A stretch of DNA of 64,000 nt from Porogramme epimiltina (taxonomy: Eukaryota; Basidiomycota; Agaricomycetes; Polyporales; Polyporaceae): positions 62,001 to 126,000 of the forward strand of contig FTLJ01000094.1 of the NCBI GenBank assembly GCA_900155495.1, written 5' to 3'. Within the stretch, counting starts at the first letter, position 1; each line of letters opens with the position of its first letter. A program made the position numbers and the translations under genes. The notes under the pieces are model-generated. The model was not told the origin of the DNA and did not search any database. It saw only the letters and a program-made list of their open reading frames with translations. Shown here in pieces: positions 24,622-36,374 of this stretch.

Positions 24622-27272
24622 ATGTCCGAAATATTCCATGCCTACATTGGCGAGCTCCCCGCTTACCTTCGGCGCCGCAAGCGCAAACGACAAGAACTGT
24701 CCCCCGCTGTCCCCGACCCCGAACCAATAACACCCCAGCGCACGGACGTCTTTGGCACACCCGCACGGTCTACGCGTACTTTCAAGACATATGCTCATAA
24801 ACGGGCGAGGTCTGCTCATACGAGTGCAGCCGAAGAGGGGCCGCAGCGGAGCGGTGATAGGAGTAGGAGCAGGAAGAGAAAAAGTGCGTCATATCAGTGT
24901 ATCCCCGCACGGACACGCGTTCAATTTCCTTTCCTTTAGCTACCCCCGTCTCTCCTTCATCCTCAGAACGTTCTGAAGATGAATCACCTACCAAGGCGAA
25001 TCCCAAGGAGGTCGTCAAACAGGCTGCCCAGCCGGCCTCGGCGAGCAGCGCCCGCCAACGCCGCAAGTCATTCTCGACTGTGTATGTAGAGCTCCCAGTA
25101 GCCTCCGGGTCTTCTCTCAGAGGCCGTTCCGGAGCCACCAAGCAAATCGCGCTGCCCACGCCCTCTGCCACGTCCGACGAAACCGCATCTCAGGCCAAGA
25201 GGCGGCGTACCGTCCCAGCACAAACAAGCGAAGCGCTTCCCCTAGACCAAGCCTTGAATCGCGCCTTCTCCATGAGCATACCCCCTTCGCCCCCCGTATA
25301 TCCCACTACACCGTCCACCTCCCGTCGCTACAACCCGGAGCCTGAAGCGGGCCCCTCGGGCGCATCGGCGAACACCCCTCAGTCAAGCGGGCGCGAACGC
25401 GGTCTCGCGTCGCCCGGCCCCACCACTCCACACAGCGACCTCCCCTCGTCTCCGCTCACGACGCGTTCTGCGGCCCAAGCTGCCACGGCGACGCCCAAGA
25501 CGCCCAGCCGGGCCCGGTCGACCCCCGCGCAGGGTGACGAAGCGCACCCCAACGGCGCGACGTCGTCGTCCACCCCCGCGAAGCGGCCTCGGGGACGCCC
25601 CCCGAAGAACAAGGCGCAGGCCCCCGCCGCCGCAGCGGGCGCAAGCTCGGCGAGCGCGGCCCTTCCCGGTTCTCAGGGGCCGCCGTCTCCACGTAAGAAC
25701 CTTCCCCTCTCCCTCTCCCCGCGAAGCACACACACTGGCACTGACGCTAAGATTCCCCTAGTCACGCACCTCTACCAATCCGTCGACGTCGGGCCCGTCG
25801 CGCGCGCCCTCGCGGCCCAAGCCGCAGCCGAGGCGACCGCGTCCCCGCTCTCCTCCCAGGCCAAGCACCCCGCGTCTGCGCCGCCCGGCTCCGCGCCCAC
25901 CCCCAAGCGCCGCGGCCGCCCGCTGGGGAGCAAGAACAAGGCGACGCTCGAGCGCGAGGCCGCCGCGCGCGCACTCGCGTTCGGGTCAGCGTCCGCGGCG
26001 GCCTCGCTCCCTGCGACGCCCATCGCGCCCCCCGTGAAGCGGCCGCGTGGGCGCCCGCGGAAGAGCGCGCCCACACCTGCGCTCGCGGCGGGCGAGACGT
26101 TCGACTACACGGAGCCGCTCAAGGACCCCGACGCGGACGACGACGACGTGGCGGCCCCACGGCGGGGACGGGCGCGCAGTCAGAGCACGGCGCGCATGCG
26201 CACGCGGAGCCGTAGCAGGGGCGGCACCAATAGCAAGAGCGCCAGTACGAGCGGCAGCGCGTGCGGGCAGGGCGCGCAGACGCTCGTACGGGGACGGAAG
26301 CCGCGCACGGGCGGGTCGACGGCGCCGCCGACGCCCACGTCGGGCTCGGGTGGCGCGTACTACCTTGACCTTGACCGGCTCGAATGGCGTCAGCGTGCGG
26401 AGCGCGCCGACTCGGCGTCGCCTGTGCGGCCGAAGCCACGCCGGCGCCGGCGCGTCGTGCTCGCCCGGGAGCATGCAGGGGGCGACGGGGGAGGCGGCAC
26501 GGGCGAGGGTGGGGCCGAGGGCGCTGGCGAAGGGGCAGGCGAGGGTGCGGGCGAAGGAGGGGGTGAGGGCGAGGGCGGGAAGGAGGCGCGCGTGGGGGCG
26601 GAAGAGTTCCCGACGCGCGAGGCGGCGTGCGTGGCGCTGAAGGGCGCGTTGCAGGGCGCACCTACCACGAAGCGCGCGCCGCGGCCTACGCCTCCGACGC
26701 CGCAGAAGTCGAAGCGCATCGGGGCGGGGCCGTTTGACGGGCTGCGCAAGTCGACGTCGGGCGCGCTGCTGTTCGCGGACGCGCGGATGGGGCGGTGGGC
26801 GGAGCCGGAGGAGCCCGAGGTGGAGAGGGACGAGGACGTCGTCGTCGTGGAGGGGGCGGAGGTGTTCCATGGGGCGTGGACGGCCTCGGTGGACCCGAAG
26901 ACGGCGGTCGACGATGCGCTGGCGCTGAAGACGCTCCACGAGGTAGTCATGGGCCTCGGGGCGTTCGTCGAGTGAGTGCTCGCTGTTTGCTGTGTCGTGC
27001 GCGCGAATGCTGACATGCCTGCAATACCTAGCTTCGACGCCATCGACGTCCACACGTCGGATGACAGGAAAAGTGTCTCCGCCTCTGTCCCGTGTGGGTG
27101 TCTGTCGATGACCACGACGGCACAAGATGGTGGCGCGGACGGGTCGTCTCAGGCGGTCGAGTCTGACCAAGTCTGCGCTGGGGAAATGGAGATCGTCGTC
27201 ACCAAGCAAAATGTCCAAGATCAACCTGACGGGGCAAAAACATTGCGCATCACGGTTTCCGTTGTTCATTAG
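24622..27272 (+). CDS. AT-hook DNA-binding protein, largely disordered
   Basis: About 821 residues from exons 24622-24883, 24940-25692, 25762-26971 and 27032-27272; the phases close exactly. Exon 1 starts MSEIFHAYIGELPAYLRRRK and carries basic, NLS-like stretches (RRRKRKRQE, RSRSRKRKS). Three AT-hook cores follow: KRPRGRPPKNK (about 25580), PKRRGRPLGSKNK (about 25900) and KRPRGRPRKS (about 26040). They are spaced about 105 and 45 residues apart, so the protein should bind AT-rich minor grooves at several sites. A Gly/Glu tandem repeat lies at 26501-26580. The C-terminal part contains an ordered-looking block, FPTREAACVALKGALQG to FADARMGRWAEPEE, then an acidic stretch. Reading through the donor at 26972 would stop at 26975; splicing to 27032 adds 80 residues and is preferred because the frame stays open. 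The exact family and role are unknown; a nuclear chromatin or transcription role is inferred. Confidence 0.8.
26501..26580 (+). repeat. Gly/Glu-coding tandem repeat inside the AT-hook gene
   Basis: Purine-rich imperfect repeat of short units such as GGCGAGGGTGCG, encoding alternating Gly, Glu and Ala (AGEGAGEGAGEGGGEGEGG). Such tracts change length by slippage, so this segment is likely polymorphic between strains. Confidence 0.8.
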
Positions 27273-27576
27273 GTCTTCTCGCGGCGGAACATATACTCCA
27301 CATCCTTACGTATGGACGCGTTGTAGGTTCACGAGTTGTAATGACATGTTTTAGGAGTTGTGTTACTTTTATGGTAGTACCACTAGTGTTATGGTATAGT
27401 AGTGTACATTGTACGGAGACATTCTAAAAGAACCAAGCTAGTGAGAGCACTATATGTGGGTACAGTACATCGGCCCAGCGTCCCCATCCTGTTGTAGATA
27501 TGCCATAAAAACCAGAGCGTCCAGGACGGCCAGAGCGCAATTTTCCAAGAAAGCAGCAAAGAAGCAGATCCAAATC
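27273..27576. other. Intergenic between convergent genes
   Basis: 304 nt between the AT-hook stop and the glycosidase stop on the opposite strand. It is AT-rich compared with both genes and should hold two 3' ends. No other feature was seen. Confidence 0.5.
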
Positions 27577-29360
27577 TTAAACGGTTATCCACGCCCCGGC
27601 AACACCCAGGGCAGCCGCAAGGACAGCAGCGGGCTGCACGCGCAGACGCGCCGCGCCGTTCGCACCCGGAGAGCCTGCGGCAGTCCAATCTGCCCACGCG
27701 GCATACATCTCGACGACGAACGCCTGGCCCTCGGGACTGTGCTCGCCCTGCACCCCGAACTCGTTCGGGTTCACGACGGGCTCGAGCCACATGTCAGATG
27801 TGAAGTGCGCGAGGGAGGAGGCCGCGGACGCGGACGCGGAGGCGCTTGTGCTCGTTGTGCTCGCGCTCGCGCTTGAGGACGAGGAGGTAGTGTTGGACGG
27901 GGCGGAGAGCGCCTTGCGGCTCTTCTCGGCGTCGGGGAGGTGCGTGTGCACGCCGGCCATGACCGCGAGGCGGTAAACGGAGCTCGCGAGGATCGCGGTG
28001 CCCGACGCGTCGTCGAACGTCGCGTTGTTGTCGGCGTAGTTCTTGAACAGGCCGTTGGTCTGCTGCGGGGAGCGTGAGACGGTGGATAGAAGGGTAGAAG
28101 ACGGGAACGCGGTCGCCGTACAAGGTGGGGGTACACGCCGGCGTGGATGCCGGAGATCCAGCTGACGAGGTCCTTCTGCTGGTTCTTCATCCGCGACGCG
28201 TACTGCGATCGCTGGATCGTCCCGAGCACGCGGAGCATCCCCGCCGCGGCCCAGCCGTTTCCTGCGCGGAGATGGCTTGTGAGAAGGGAGGCATGTTATT
28301 CCGGGACGGAGTTGGCACGCACCTGTGGTCCAGTGCCCGCTGTCCGTGCCGCTGCTGCCCAGCACTATGTGCTTCCACATCCCGCCGGCGTCATCATCCA
28401 CCAGGTACTGGCGGTACAGCTTGCACTGGTCGTACGCCGCTTGCAGCAGTGTCTGATTTTGCGAGAGGACGCCGTAGTAGGCAAGGAACGGCGGAACCAT
28501 ATAGACAAAATCGGACCTGCCGTCGCGGATCAGCGTCCAGAGCCTTGTTGCATCATAAAAAGCGGGGAAGCCCTGCCGCGCGCGAGTTACCTCGGAAGCC
28601 CGGAGAACAGAACGCATGGCGCAAGGACGGAACACAGACGCAAGAACAAAACACAAGGTGCAAGCGGCGAGGAACGCGAGGGAGGACTCACCAAAGCTGC
28701 GTCTGCTCCGTCCGGTGCGAGATCGCGCCGTCGCTCGTCTGTGGCACCTTCTCCAGCAGGAACTCGAGCTGGTCCTCCGCCGCGCCCGCATAGTCCAGCC
28801 CGTCCGCCGCGCCTCGCCCCGTCCAGTTCGCGAGCAGCACCGCGACCCCGATGCTTGGCGGGTCGCCCGCTGCGCCCCCGCTGACGTCCATGAGGGGTTG
28901 CGCGCCAGAGCTGATGTTCGTGAGGTTCCCGACGGCGGACTTGGCGATCGCGAGGACGTCGCTGAGCGACGAGGGGCCTTCGCCGGACGCTGGTGGGACA
29001 GACGCGTTGGCGGTGAGGACAGAATAGGAGGGTGTCCCGGCTTCGAGGAGGGCCTGGGCGCGTGTGCCGAGCTCCCAGCTGCAACAGAGTTTGCGCTCGC
29101 ATCAGGGCCGTCGAGGCGTGTGAGTGCCCCCGTCGCCCCGCACGATGGGCAACAGGAGTATCCGACCGAGCCAGTACGCACCTGTGCGTCGCGCCCTCCG
29201 CGAGGCGCGCCTTGACCTGCTCGAGCTGCGCGTCGGAGAGCGTCTGTGCGCGGGCGAGAGTAAGGGGTGTCGGGACCGATGACGTCGAGGCCAACGCAAT
29301 AGCCGCGACGCCGGCTAGGAGCTGGCGGGATGATCGACGTGACCAGAAGCACGAGAACAT
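27577..29360 (-). CDS. GH105/GH88-like six-hairpin glycosidase, secreted with GPI-type tail
   Basis: Likely hydrolyses unsaturated uronyl ends of pectin-type oligosaccharides, the role of GH105/GH88 enzymes. Minus-strand exons 29182-29360, 28692-29078, 28323-28516, 28122-28261 and 27577-28062 give 461 residues. The N terminus (MFSCFWSRRSSRQLLAGVAAIALASTS) is a signal sequence. The alpha/alpha-barrel signature follows: LLEKVPQTSDGAISHRTEQ, SDFVYMVPPFLAYYGVLSQN, GHWTTGNGWAAAGMLRVL, then the C-terminal SPEGQAFVVEMYAAWADW. The Asp of SDFVYM and the WTTGNGWAAAGM segment correspond to conserved active-site regions. A Ser/Ala/Thr-rich insert of about 35 residues near 27830-27910 is probably O-glycosylated. 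The protein ends in a hydrophobic stretch (PAAVLAAALGVAGAWITV) after a small-residue region, as expected for a GPI signal. The precise GH family is not certain. Confidence 0.88.
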
Positions 29361-30209
29361 CGAGCGACGAGCCGGGGAAGACGCAGAGCCCGAGGAGGGG
29401 GAGGACGCAGAACCCGAGGAGAGCGAGGAAGTACGTCGAGGAGGTCGGGACGAGAGGGGAGAGTGGGCGGGGCTGACACCCCCGCCAAGTGTTTATTTCA
29501 GGGCCCCGCACGGGCGGTTTCGAGGCAGGCCGCCGTCGAGGTGGATCTGTCGAACGCGTGGGGGAACCCGCCGCGCTCGGCCGGGAGCGATGATGTATGA
29601 TGTCGCGCGAATGTCGCGCGGCACGACCGCGGACAAGAATAAACTTTGCGGAAGAACATCCCCTTTCAATTCAGCCTGGGCGAGACCGCTACCCACCGCT
29701 ACTCGTCTCGAGGCGGGAAAATGGTTCTTGTGTTACTACCCGCCCGTCGCGATCGCGTCGCGCGCGCTGCTGGATGTGCCGGGTCGCCTTGTGAGGCACC
29801 TCCCAAATCGTCCAGCAAAATGGGGGGCGCTGGGCGGGATTCTTGTCGCTCAAAGAGGGGCCGATCCAACGCATGGAGGCGCAGGGGAAGACGGCCAAGA
29901 CATTCCAGAGGGATTCTAGGCCGTAAATGAAGTTCCTTAATGGAGTGTCCGTGCACGGCGTTTAAAGAGTCTACTAGACAGCGGAAACAACGGAAGTTAT
30001 AGAATATGATTGATTCTAACGGAGGCATCCGCGCCTACCAGGTCCACCCCCATTGAGCCCTTCGATAGCCTGCGAAGCATCTTCAACCACGGCATTTCCA
30101 TCATAGGTATTTTCGTCACTTCTTGACACACGCGCCGAGGGAGTAAGGGGGACGCAGTCGCTCTCTGAGTGGTGGTTGCGGGGCCCTCTAAAAACATATG
30201 CGCGGCTAC
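29361..30209. other. Intergenic, promoter side of the glycosidase
   Basis: Holds the upstream region of the glycosidase and the 3' end of ARH1. An AATAAA-like AT-rich patch near 29492-29500, on the minus strand about 135 nt before the ATG, could serve as a TATA element. No coding exon was recognised. Confidence 0.4.
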
Positions 30210-31731
30210 CTATGAAGTCCTCGTCTTCGCCAAGAATGCGGCCGCCTCCTCCCACACCATCCGCTCACGCTCCTTGCCCATCGCCTGCCCTCGCCTGATC
30301 TCTTCTGCGTCGACAGCCTGCCAGTCCGCGAACTGCGTCACCCGCCCGTCCCGCACGCCTGCTTCGACCTCGGACGGGACAGCGTCCAGGTCTACATCGT
30401 GCGCGAGCACCTCGAGCGCCCCGTCCTTCCCGTCCGCGGTGGGCCCCTCATCTGCTGCCGCCGGCGCCCCTTCCTCGGGGAACTGGTCGCGAAGGATCGT
30501 GTCCGCGACGGCGTACGCGTCGAGCATCGTGCTCGCGAGCACGCCGCGCGCCCCCATGGCGGCCCACCCGCTCGCGTACGCGTTGCGCACGACGCGCCCC
30601 GCCGCGTCGACGACACGTGCGCGGGCAGTACGCACGTGGCCCAGCGCTGGGTCGTACCACGGCGCGCTCGCCTCCGCACGGTGGCCGAGTGCGGTCACGA
30701 CAAGGTCCGTCGCGAGCGTGGAAGTTGCGCCGGTGGGCACCGCGCGCGCGGACGCGTCGAGCTGCGTGTGCGCGAGCGCGAGATGCGCGGGGCCGGAGGC
30801 GGGGGAGACGGGCACGGTGAGCCCGGTGGGAGAGCGGAAGAAGTCGAGTGACCAGGTCTTGCGCGTCGAGCCAGCGGGGTTCTTGGAGCCCTTGCGGAGG
30901 AGGTCGAGTGTGCGCGCCTGCTGGCGTGTCGGCTTCGAGCCGTCTGTGGGCGCCTCGAGAAGCGCGGGATCGAGCGGGACCATCGACGCGTCGGGGAGGT
31001 TGATCATCTCGCGCAGCTCCTTGGTTGTGAACGCGGCCTGGAGCGGGCCGCGGCGGCCGACGACGGAGACGTGCTGGACGGCTGAGCGGCGGAGGACGTC
31101 GAGCACGGGAGTAGGGACGTCGTACTGTGCGAGGTGTTCGGGCGGGGTGAGGAGCATGCGTGCGACGTCGAGCGAGACGTTGCCCTGGCCGACCACGGTC
31201 ACGTGTGAGATGCGCTCGAGGGGAGGGGGTGCTGGCCGGGATGGATGTTGGGTGTACCAGTGTACCATAGAGAGAGCAGGCACACAGTATTGTGATGGTG
31301 GTAGTGCGGGGTGTAATGTTGGCACTGTGCATCCTGACGAGAAGAGGATGTGCGTGTAGTTTTGGAGTAATGATTGAAGGGGAATAGGGAGCGCGTGTGG
31401 GATGGGCGTCGAGTCTCCAATGTTAACGTTACCGAAGAAGCGGAGACGCGGGTCCGCAGCTGCGGCGTCGAACTTGTGGGTGCAGTTCTGTGGTGCATGG
31501 CGTCAAATAAAACTCGGCAAGTGAAGAATACCAGATGTGTACCTTCACCTCTGGATGGTCCGGAGCGACACCATAGCGCACCAGGCCGTAGGGTGCCCAC
31601 AGACGATCGTACATGTGAATTTTGAGCGCTGATCCATGCGGGCTAGAATGGGGAAGAAGCGACAGCAAACGTGATGCCACGTAGAAGGACGATGGGCCCG
31701 CCCCCACGACCGCCAGTTTAATGGGTGCCAT
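30210..31731 (-). CDS. NADPH:adrenodoxin (ferredoxin) oxidoreductase, mitochondrial
   Basis: FAD enzyme that passes electrons from NADPH to the mitochondrial ferredoxin for iron-sulfur cluster and heme A synthesis. Exons 31543-31731 and 30210-31487 give 488 residues. The FAD-binding motif is at the very start (KLAVVGAGPSSFYVASRLL), followed by YGLVRYGVAPDHPEVK. Across the 55-nt intron come NCTHKFDAAAADPRLRFFGN, YTHILFSSGC, then the NADP-binding loop VTVVGQGNVSLDVARMLL and VSVVGRRGPLQAAFTTKELR. The C-terminal FAD-site block GVLASTMLDAYAVADTILRD is present. The ATG at 31731 leaves only about four residues before the FAD strand, so no presequence is visible. The short upstream stretch offers no in-frame leader, so a separate upstream exon may have been missed. 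Confidence 0.93.
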
Positions 31732-33333
31732 TATCGGACACGCAGTCGGGTGGCCGCCTCAACGCCTGCTAGAAATAAACCAGTTCAGCTCGGGGAACCA
31801 AGAAAGCACAGGAGGTCTGGAGAAAGTGGATATTGCTTCGGGAGGCTGGTGCAAGGCTGCATTACGCTAGGTCCGGCATACACTCACGCCACAACATGCC
31901 CTGGAACTTTTGTGTTGCATTTGACGAGGCGCATTTGCCTCCTGCCCAAGTCGGCTGCAGAGTCCATATAAACGCGCGCCCTGGAACTTCTTCCGCCAAA
32001 CCAGGGTCCAGGATGGGCATGACCAATAACCCGAGTGCTCCACTTAGAAAACGGAGTCATTTGGGAAACGCACCTCGGCGACTTTTTCGATAGACTTGGG
32101 GAAAGTTGATGTTGTGTGCGGAGTGCACGCAGGAGGTCTAAATATTTACTTCAGGTTTGGGACTTTGTTGTGGCACAGTCGCTGACTCGTCGACGTCGTT
32201 TGGCATGATGACTGTCGAATTTGGTCAGGTAAACATATGGAGCACGTGCTTTCATAAGCCGCCCGCAGCGAGCGCTTCTGACTTGCATTCGTCACCTTCT
32301 GCAAGTACCTCCGTGTCCGACAGTGTACACCACCGAACGCGTCTAAACACGAACGTAGTCGTTGTACATCACACCCAATATCACCCGCAGCCATTTCGTA
32401 GGTAGCTTATGCTAGTGTGCATTGATGGTATCTTACCTGCCAGAATACAGTGCGGCTCAGTACCGAAAGTGCGCAGGGGAGCGCGAACTGGCAAGAATTG
32501 GTTGGGACATGTTCAACCTCCCTCTGTTAGTTGTCTTTACGCAAAAAGGCATTCAAGCCGAGGCTGGGGCATACGGTTAGAGATTGCCTCCAGGGGTGAG
32601 TTCACCGTTTCAGTTTTGATGAAGTAACACGGATTTGAGCCCCCCACTTTGAGTACTCAATGCGGAACACTTCCATCCTCGTCGACTGTCGTTGCTATCA
32701 GCAGGGAATCCTGTTATCGCATGGTTCATATTTGCCAAGACAACTCTCTTTTCCCTGCACTGCTGCCGCTTGAGACACTTCTCTACTTCCACCACGCTTT
32801 ATGTGTCAGTTCTTGCCCACCTGGTAGCTGACTATGGTAGTTCAGGGCATCTGCACCACGTTCTCGCTGCATGGCCGGCGGCAGCGTGTGGACGTTCGGT
32901 GCCCCGCAAAGGTGGGCGGCCACGCTTCTTTTTCTCTTCGACCGTTCACATGCTCCTTGCCAGAAGCCGGCATCATGCACCATTCTCCCACAATCGTAGG
33001 ACTCGCCCGGCGGCTATCCCGGTATTCTCGCGCTTCCGCATTTTGCGCCCGAGGCAGCCAAATGGAACCTTCCTCGACAGCTATGGTCCATAGGAGTTCG
33101 ACGCGGCTCGTTCCCATGAAGTTCGCGATACGCATGCGGGCCATGCAATGCCCAGCATCTTGCGCGCTGGCCGTACCTAACACCAGGCCACCACTATCGC
33201 TTTCCGACCCGGACCTCCATATCACGCGAGTACAAATGGATCGAGGAGAAGGGGAAAAACGCAAGGCGACTCTCCCCTCACGAGTCCTCGTCTCTCACCT
33301 CTCACCCCCTCGGCCAACCCTCGACGCTCGGCG
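31732..33333. other. Divergent promoter region between ARH1 and fungalysin
   Basis: 1.6 kb between two genes that start on opposite sides. Only short, unremarkable open frames were seen. It must hold the promoters of both, but no specific site is assigned. Confidence 0.45.
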
Positions 33334-35727
33334 ATGAAGTTCTCTAGTGCCTTTTTCCGCTCTGTGTTCCTCGCGGTCGTGTGCGCGACGACGGCGAGCG
33401 CGGCGCCCTTCACGAGCAGCCTGAAGCACACGACCATACAGGTCCGGGAGATCAGTCCCAACCTCGTCGTCGAGAGCTTCCACCCCGAGTCTTCGCTGGA
33501 GGTATGTGCTTAAGGTTTCTTTCTGACCTGTGTGCGGATGCATAATCGCTTGGGTGCTCTAGACCTTCGGCGTGGATGGTATCGACCACCCACTTTCCGC
33601 CCGTGCCGAGTTCGACCTTGAGGATGCGACTGTGTCTTTCGTCCAGTCGCGTCTGCAGGTCGACCCTGCGACGGTTGGCGTCAGGAAGACGTTCACCAAC
33701 GATGTCACTCAACATGCATTCGTGAACCAGCAGATTGTAAGCAATCCTGTTGTCTAAGAGCTAGAGTACGCCCTGACTACTGCACCTTCTCTAGAATGGT
33801 GTCCCCGTCGCCAACGCCGTCGCGAACATTGCATTCAACAAAGCCAACAAGGTCGTCTCTTTCGGCTCTTCGTTCGTCAAGCCCAGTAAGTCAACCGTGG
33901 CATTCCTAAGAGTCCTCACTAACTGAATGCACACAGCGTCTGCCCCCTCGACGACTCCGACAATTTCCCTTGAGGACGCAATCGCAAAGGCCGAGGGCGT
34001 CCTCTCGGGCACGTTCAACGAGCATCCACCAACGCTCGAGTTCGTTGCCAAGAAGGACGGCTCGCTCGCCCTCACGCACGTCATGCAGATCCAAAATGAC
34101 GAGACCGGTGCCTGGTTCGAGGCGTTCATCGATGCACACACCGGAGAATTGGTGCAACTCACTGATTTCGTCGCCAAGGCTTCGGTAGGTGCCTCATCAT
34201 TCTACTCTGTTACAAGATGTTCATCCAGCTGTGATACAGTACCGCGTCCTCCCCATTACGAAGGAAGTCCTTACAGAGGGCTTCGAGGTTCTCACCGACC
34301 CCCAGAACCCTGCTGCGTCCCCCGACGGTTGGCACTCTGATGGCACCACATCCACGACCACGACTGCGTGCGTACCAATAAAGGGTGTCGTCGAATTTGT
34401 TCGTTGTTAACCAGTTCTATGTTTAGGGGTAACAACGCCATCGCTTTCAAGGGTGCTCAGACAGCTACTACCACTCAGTCCTCGACCGGGCTCAACTTCG
34501 TCTTCACGCAAAACCCGGCACAGGCACCGACTGTCCAGGCCAACCTTGACGCCGCTCGCACGAACGCGTTCTACATTGTGAACACCGTGCACGACATCTC
34601 CTACATCTACGGCTTCACCGAGGCGGGCTTCAACTTCCAGAACAACAACTTCAACAACGGCGGGAGGGGCAACGACCGCGTCACAATCTCCGTTCAGGAC
34701 AGCGCGGGTATCGATAATGGTGGGTCTTGAATGGGTTTGACATTGTTGTGGGCCAGACAAGATGCTGATTCGAGGTTCGTTCCATAGCTGATTTCGCTAC
34801 TCCCGCCGAGTGGGTCTTTCTCTCGTTCTATCATGTGGACATTGCTCATCCATCGCCACGTACGCAGCGGTCAGTCCGGGAGGATGCGCATGTTCCTCTG
34901 GGACCTGACTAGCCCAATGCGAGACGGCGCGCTCGAGAACGATATCGTCGTGCACGAGAATACGCACGGAATCAGCAACCGCATGACCGGTGGCGGCACC
35001 GGGCGCTGCTTGCAGACGACCGAGGCAGGCGGTATGGGCGAGGGCTGGTCCGACGCGATGGCCGAGTGGACGGAGCACAAGGACGCGACCGTGCCCGACT
35101 TTGTGCTCGGCCAGTACGTCATCAACGACCCCGCGGGCATCCGTAGCCACCCTTACTCCACGTCTGCGTACGTTTCCGTCTTTGGCAGTGGGAGAGAGTG
35201 TTGTCTGATAACGTGGACATGCACACAGGACGGTCAACCCACTGCGGTACTCGAGCCTGCAGACGCTCACTGAGGTGCACGACATCGGCGAGGTGTGGGC
35301 GAACATACTCCACAACGTCTACGCGGGGCTTGTCGCTGCGCACGGATTCTCCGCCACTGCACACACGGATGCAACGTGAGCCACCCTCCTCGCTAACGTG
35401 ACATCCAACGCCCGTGACCTCCGTCTCTGACTACTCTCGTGCAGCACCACCGGCGGCAACACTGTCTTCCTCCACCTCTTCCTCGACGCCTTCACGCTCC
35501 AGCCCTGCAACCCGACCTGTGCGTCCTTGCGTGTTATCTGACATCGACTTTGGCGACGCTAATACCCTTATCCAGTCCTGACTGCCCGCAACGCCTGGAT
35601 CCAGGCGGACGCCAATAGGTTCGCCGGCGCGAACCTCTGCACTCTTTGGCGCGCATTCGCCTCCCGCGGCCTCGGTGTGAACGCCGCGAACCACCGAGAC
35701 GACACCACTGTGCCAGCTGGGTGTTGA
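33334..35727 (+). CDS. Secreted M36 metallopeptidase (fungalysin)
   Basis: Zinc endopeptidase that degrades proteins outside the cell. Exons: 33334-33501, 33563-33736, 33795-33885, 33937-34184, 34240-34367, 34427-34719, 34788-34809, 34868-35167, 35229-35375, 35445-35518 and 35576-35727. They give 598 residues, normal for M36. The start MKFSSAFFRSVFLAVVCATT is a signal peptide ending near ASAAP. The propeptide (FTP and PepSY-like regions) runs to about residue 240 and includes LTHVMQIQNDETGAWFEAFI. The mature domain carries NTVHDISYIYGFTEAGFN, the zinc motif HENTH (in VVHENTHGISNRMTGG), and the third ligand Glu in GEGWSDAMAEW. Near the C terminus are VHDIGEVWANILHNVY and NAWIQADANRFAGANLC. All phases agree, including a 22-nt exon. 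No truncation is visible. Confidence 0.96.
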
Positions 35728-36374
35728 TACACGTACATACATGAAGCGTCATTCGGGTTCTCGGATGTCATACAGAGTAAGGATGTGTGTATACAAATGA
35801 AATCTCCAACGCCGCGGCGGTTTTCGGGGTATCCACGGCTATCACTAGATCGGGCTCGATTTAGGTTTTGGCGGGCAGCCACACTAGAGTTGCGGTACAG
35901 CGCGCCAGGTTCTTACACTGAGGTTCAGAAGTCTATGGGAAGCGCGTTATCCCTCGCGGCTCGATTGCACGAACTCGAACTTCCGTATAATCCGTCGCGT
36001 GTTCACTCCTCGCAGCCTCGGCTTGAATGCTATGCTTCTACGACGAAACGGCCCGGGACACGGTGCCTGTGTGCACATCTGAACGTCGCTCCAGTCATCA
36101 TACAGCGTATAGAGGACCAAGATCGTGTGCATATAGATGGAATTTATGACGTCGTAATGTATACGTTCTCTGCCAAGAACACTTCATGCGTGCAACATTA
36201 AGCTTACCCCGATTATCCTCTTTGACTATTACTATACATCTAGCAATTTAGGTGTTACGATGGGGACCGTAGGTCGAACTTGTGCTACTGTTTGTGAGAG
36301 ATCATGCCTGGTTCTCTGTCGGAAGAATTTCCCTGCACCGCGAAAGAGTCTAACTGTGGTCCTGAATGGGCGAA
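35728..36374. other. Intergenic between convergent genes
   Basis: Lies between the fungalysin stop and the presumed stop of DUF6534 copy B. It should hold two 3' untranslated regions. A loose similarity between about 35768-35806 and 36090-36150 was noted but is too weak to call a repeat. Confidence 0.4.

Noticed and set aside
25986..27269. A 427-codon minus-strand frame
   Set aside because: It is the reverse complement of the GC-rich AT-hook gene, whose own frame carries clear GRP motifs and consistent splice phases.
35768..36150. Possible duplicated 3' sequence after fungalysin
   Set aside because: Only scattered short matches (CATACAG, TGTGTGTAT-like) could be aligned by eye; not above chance.
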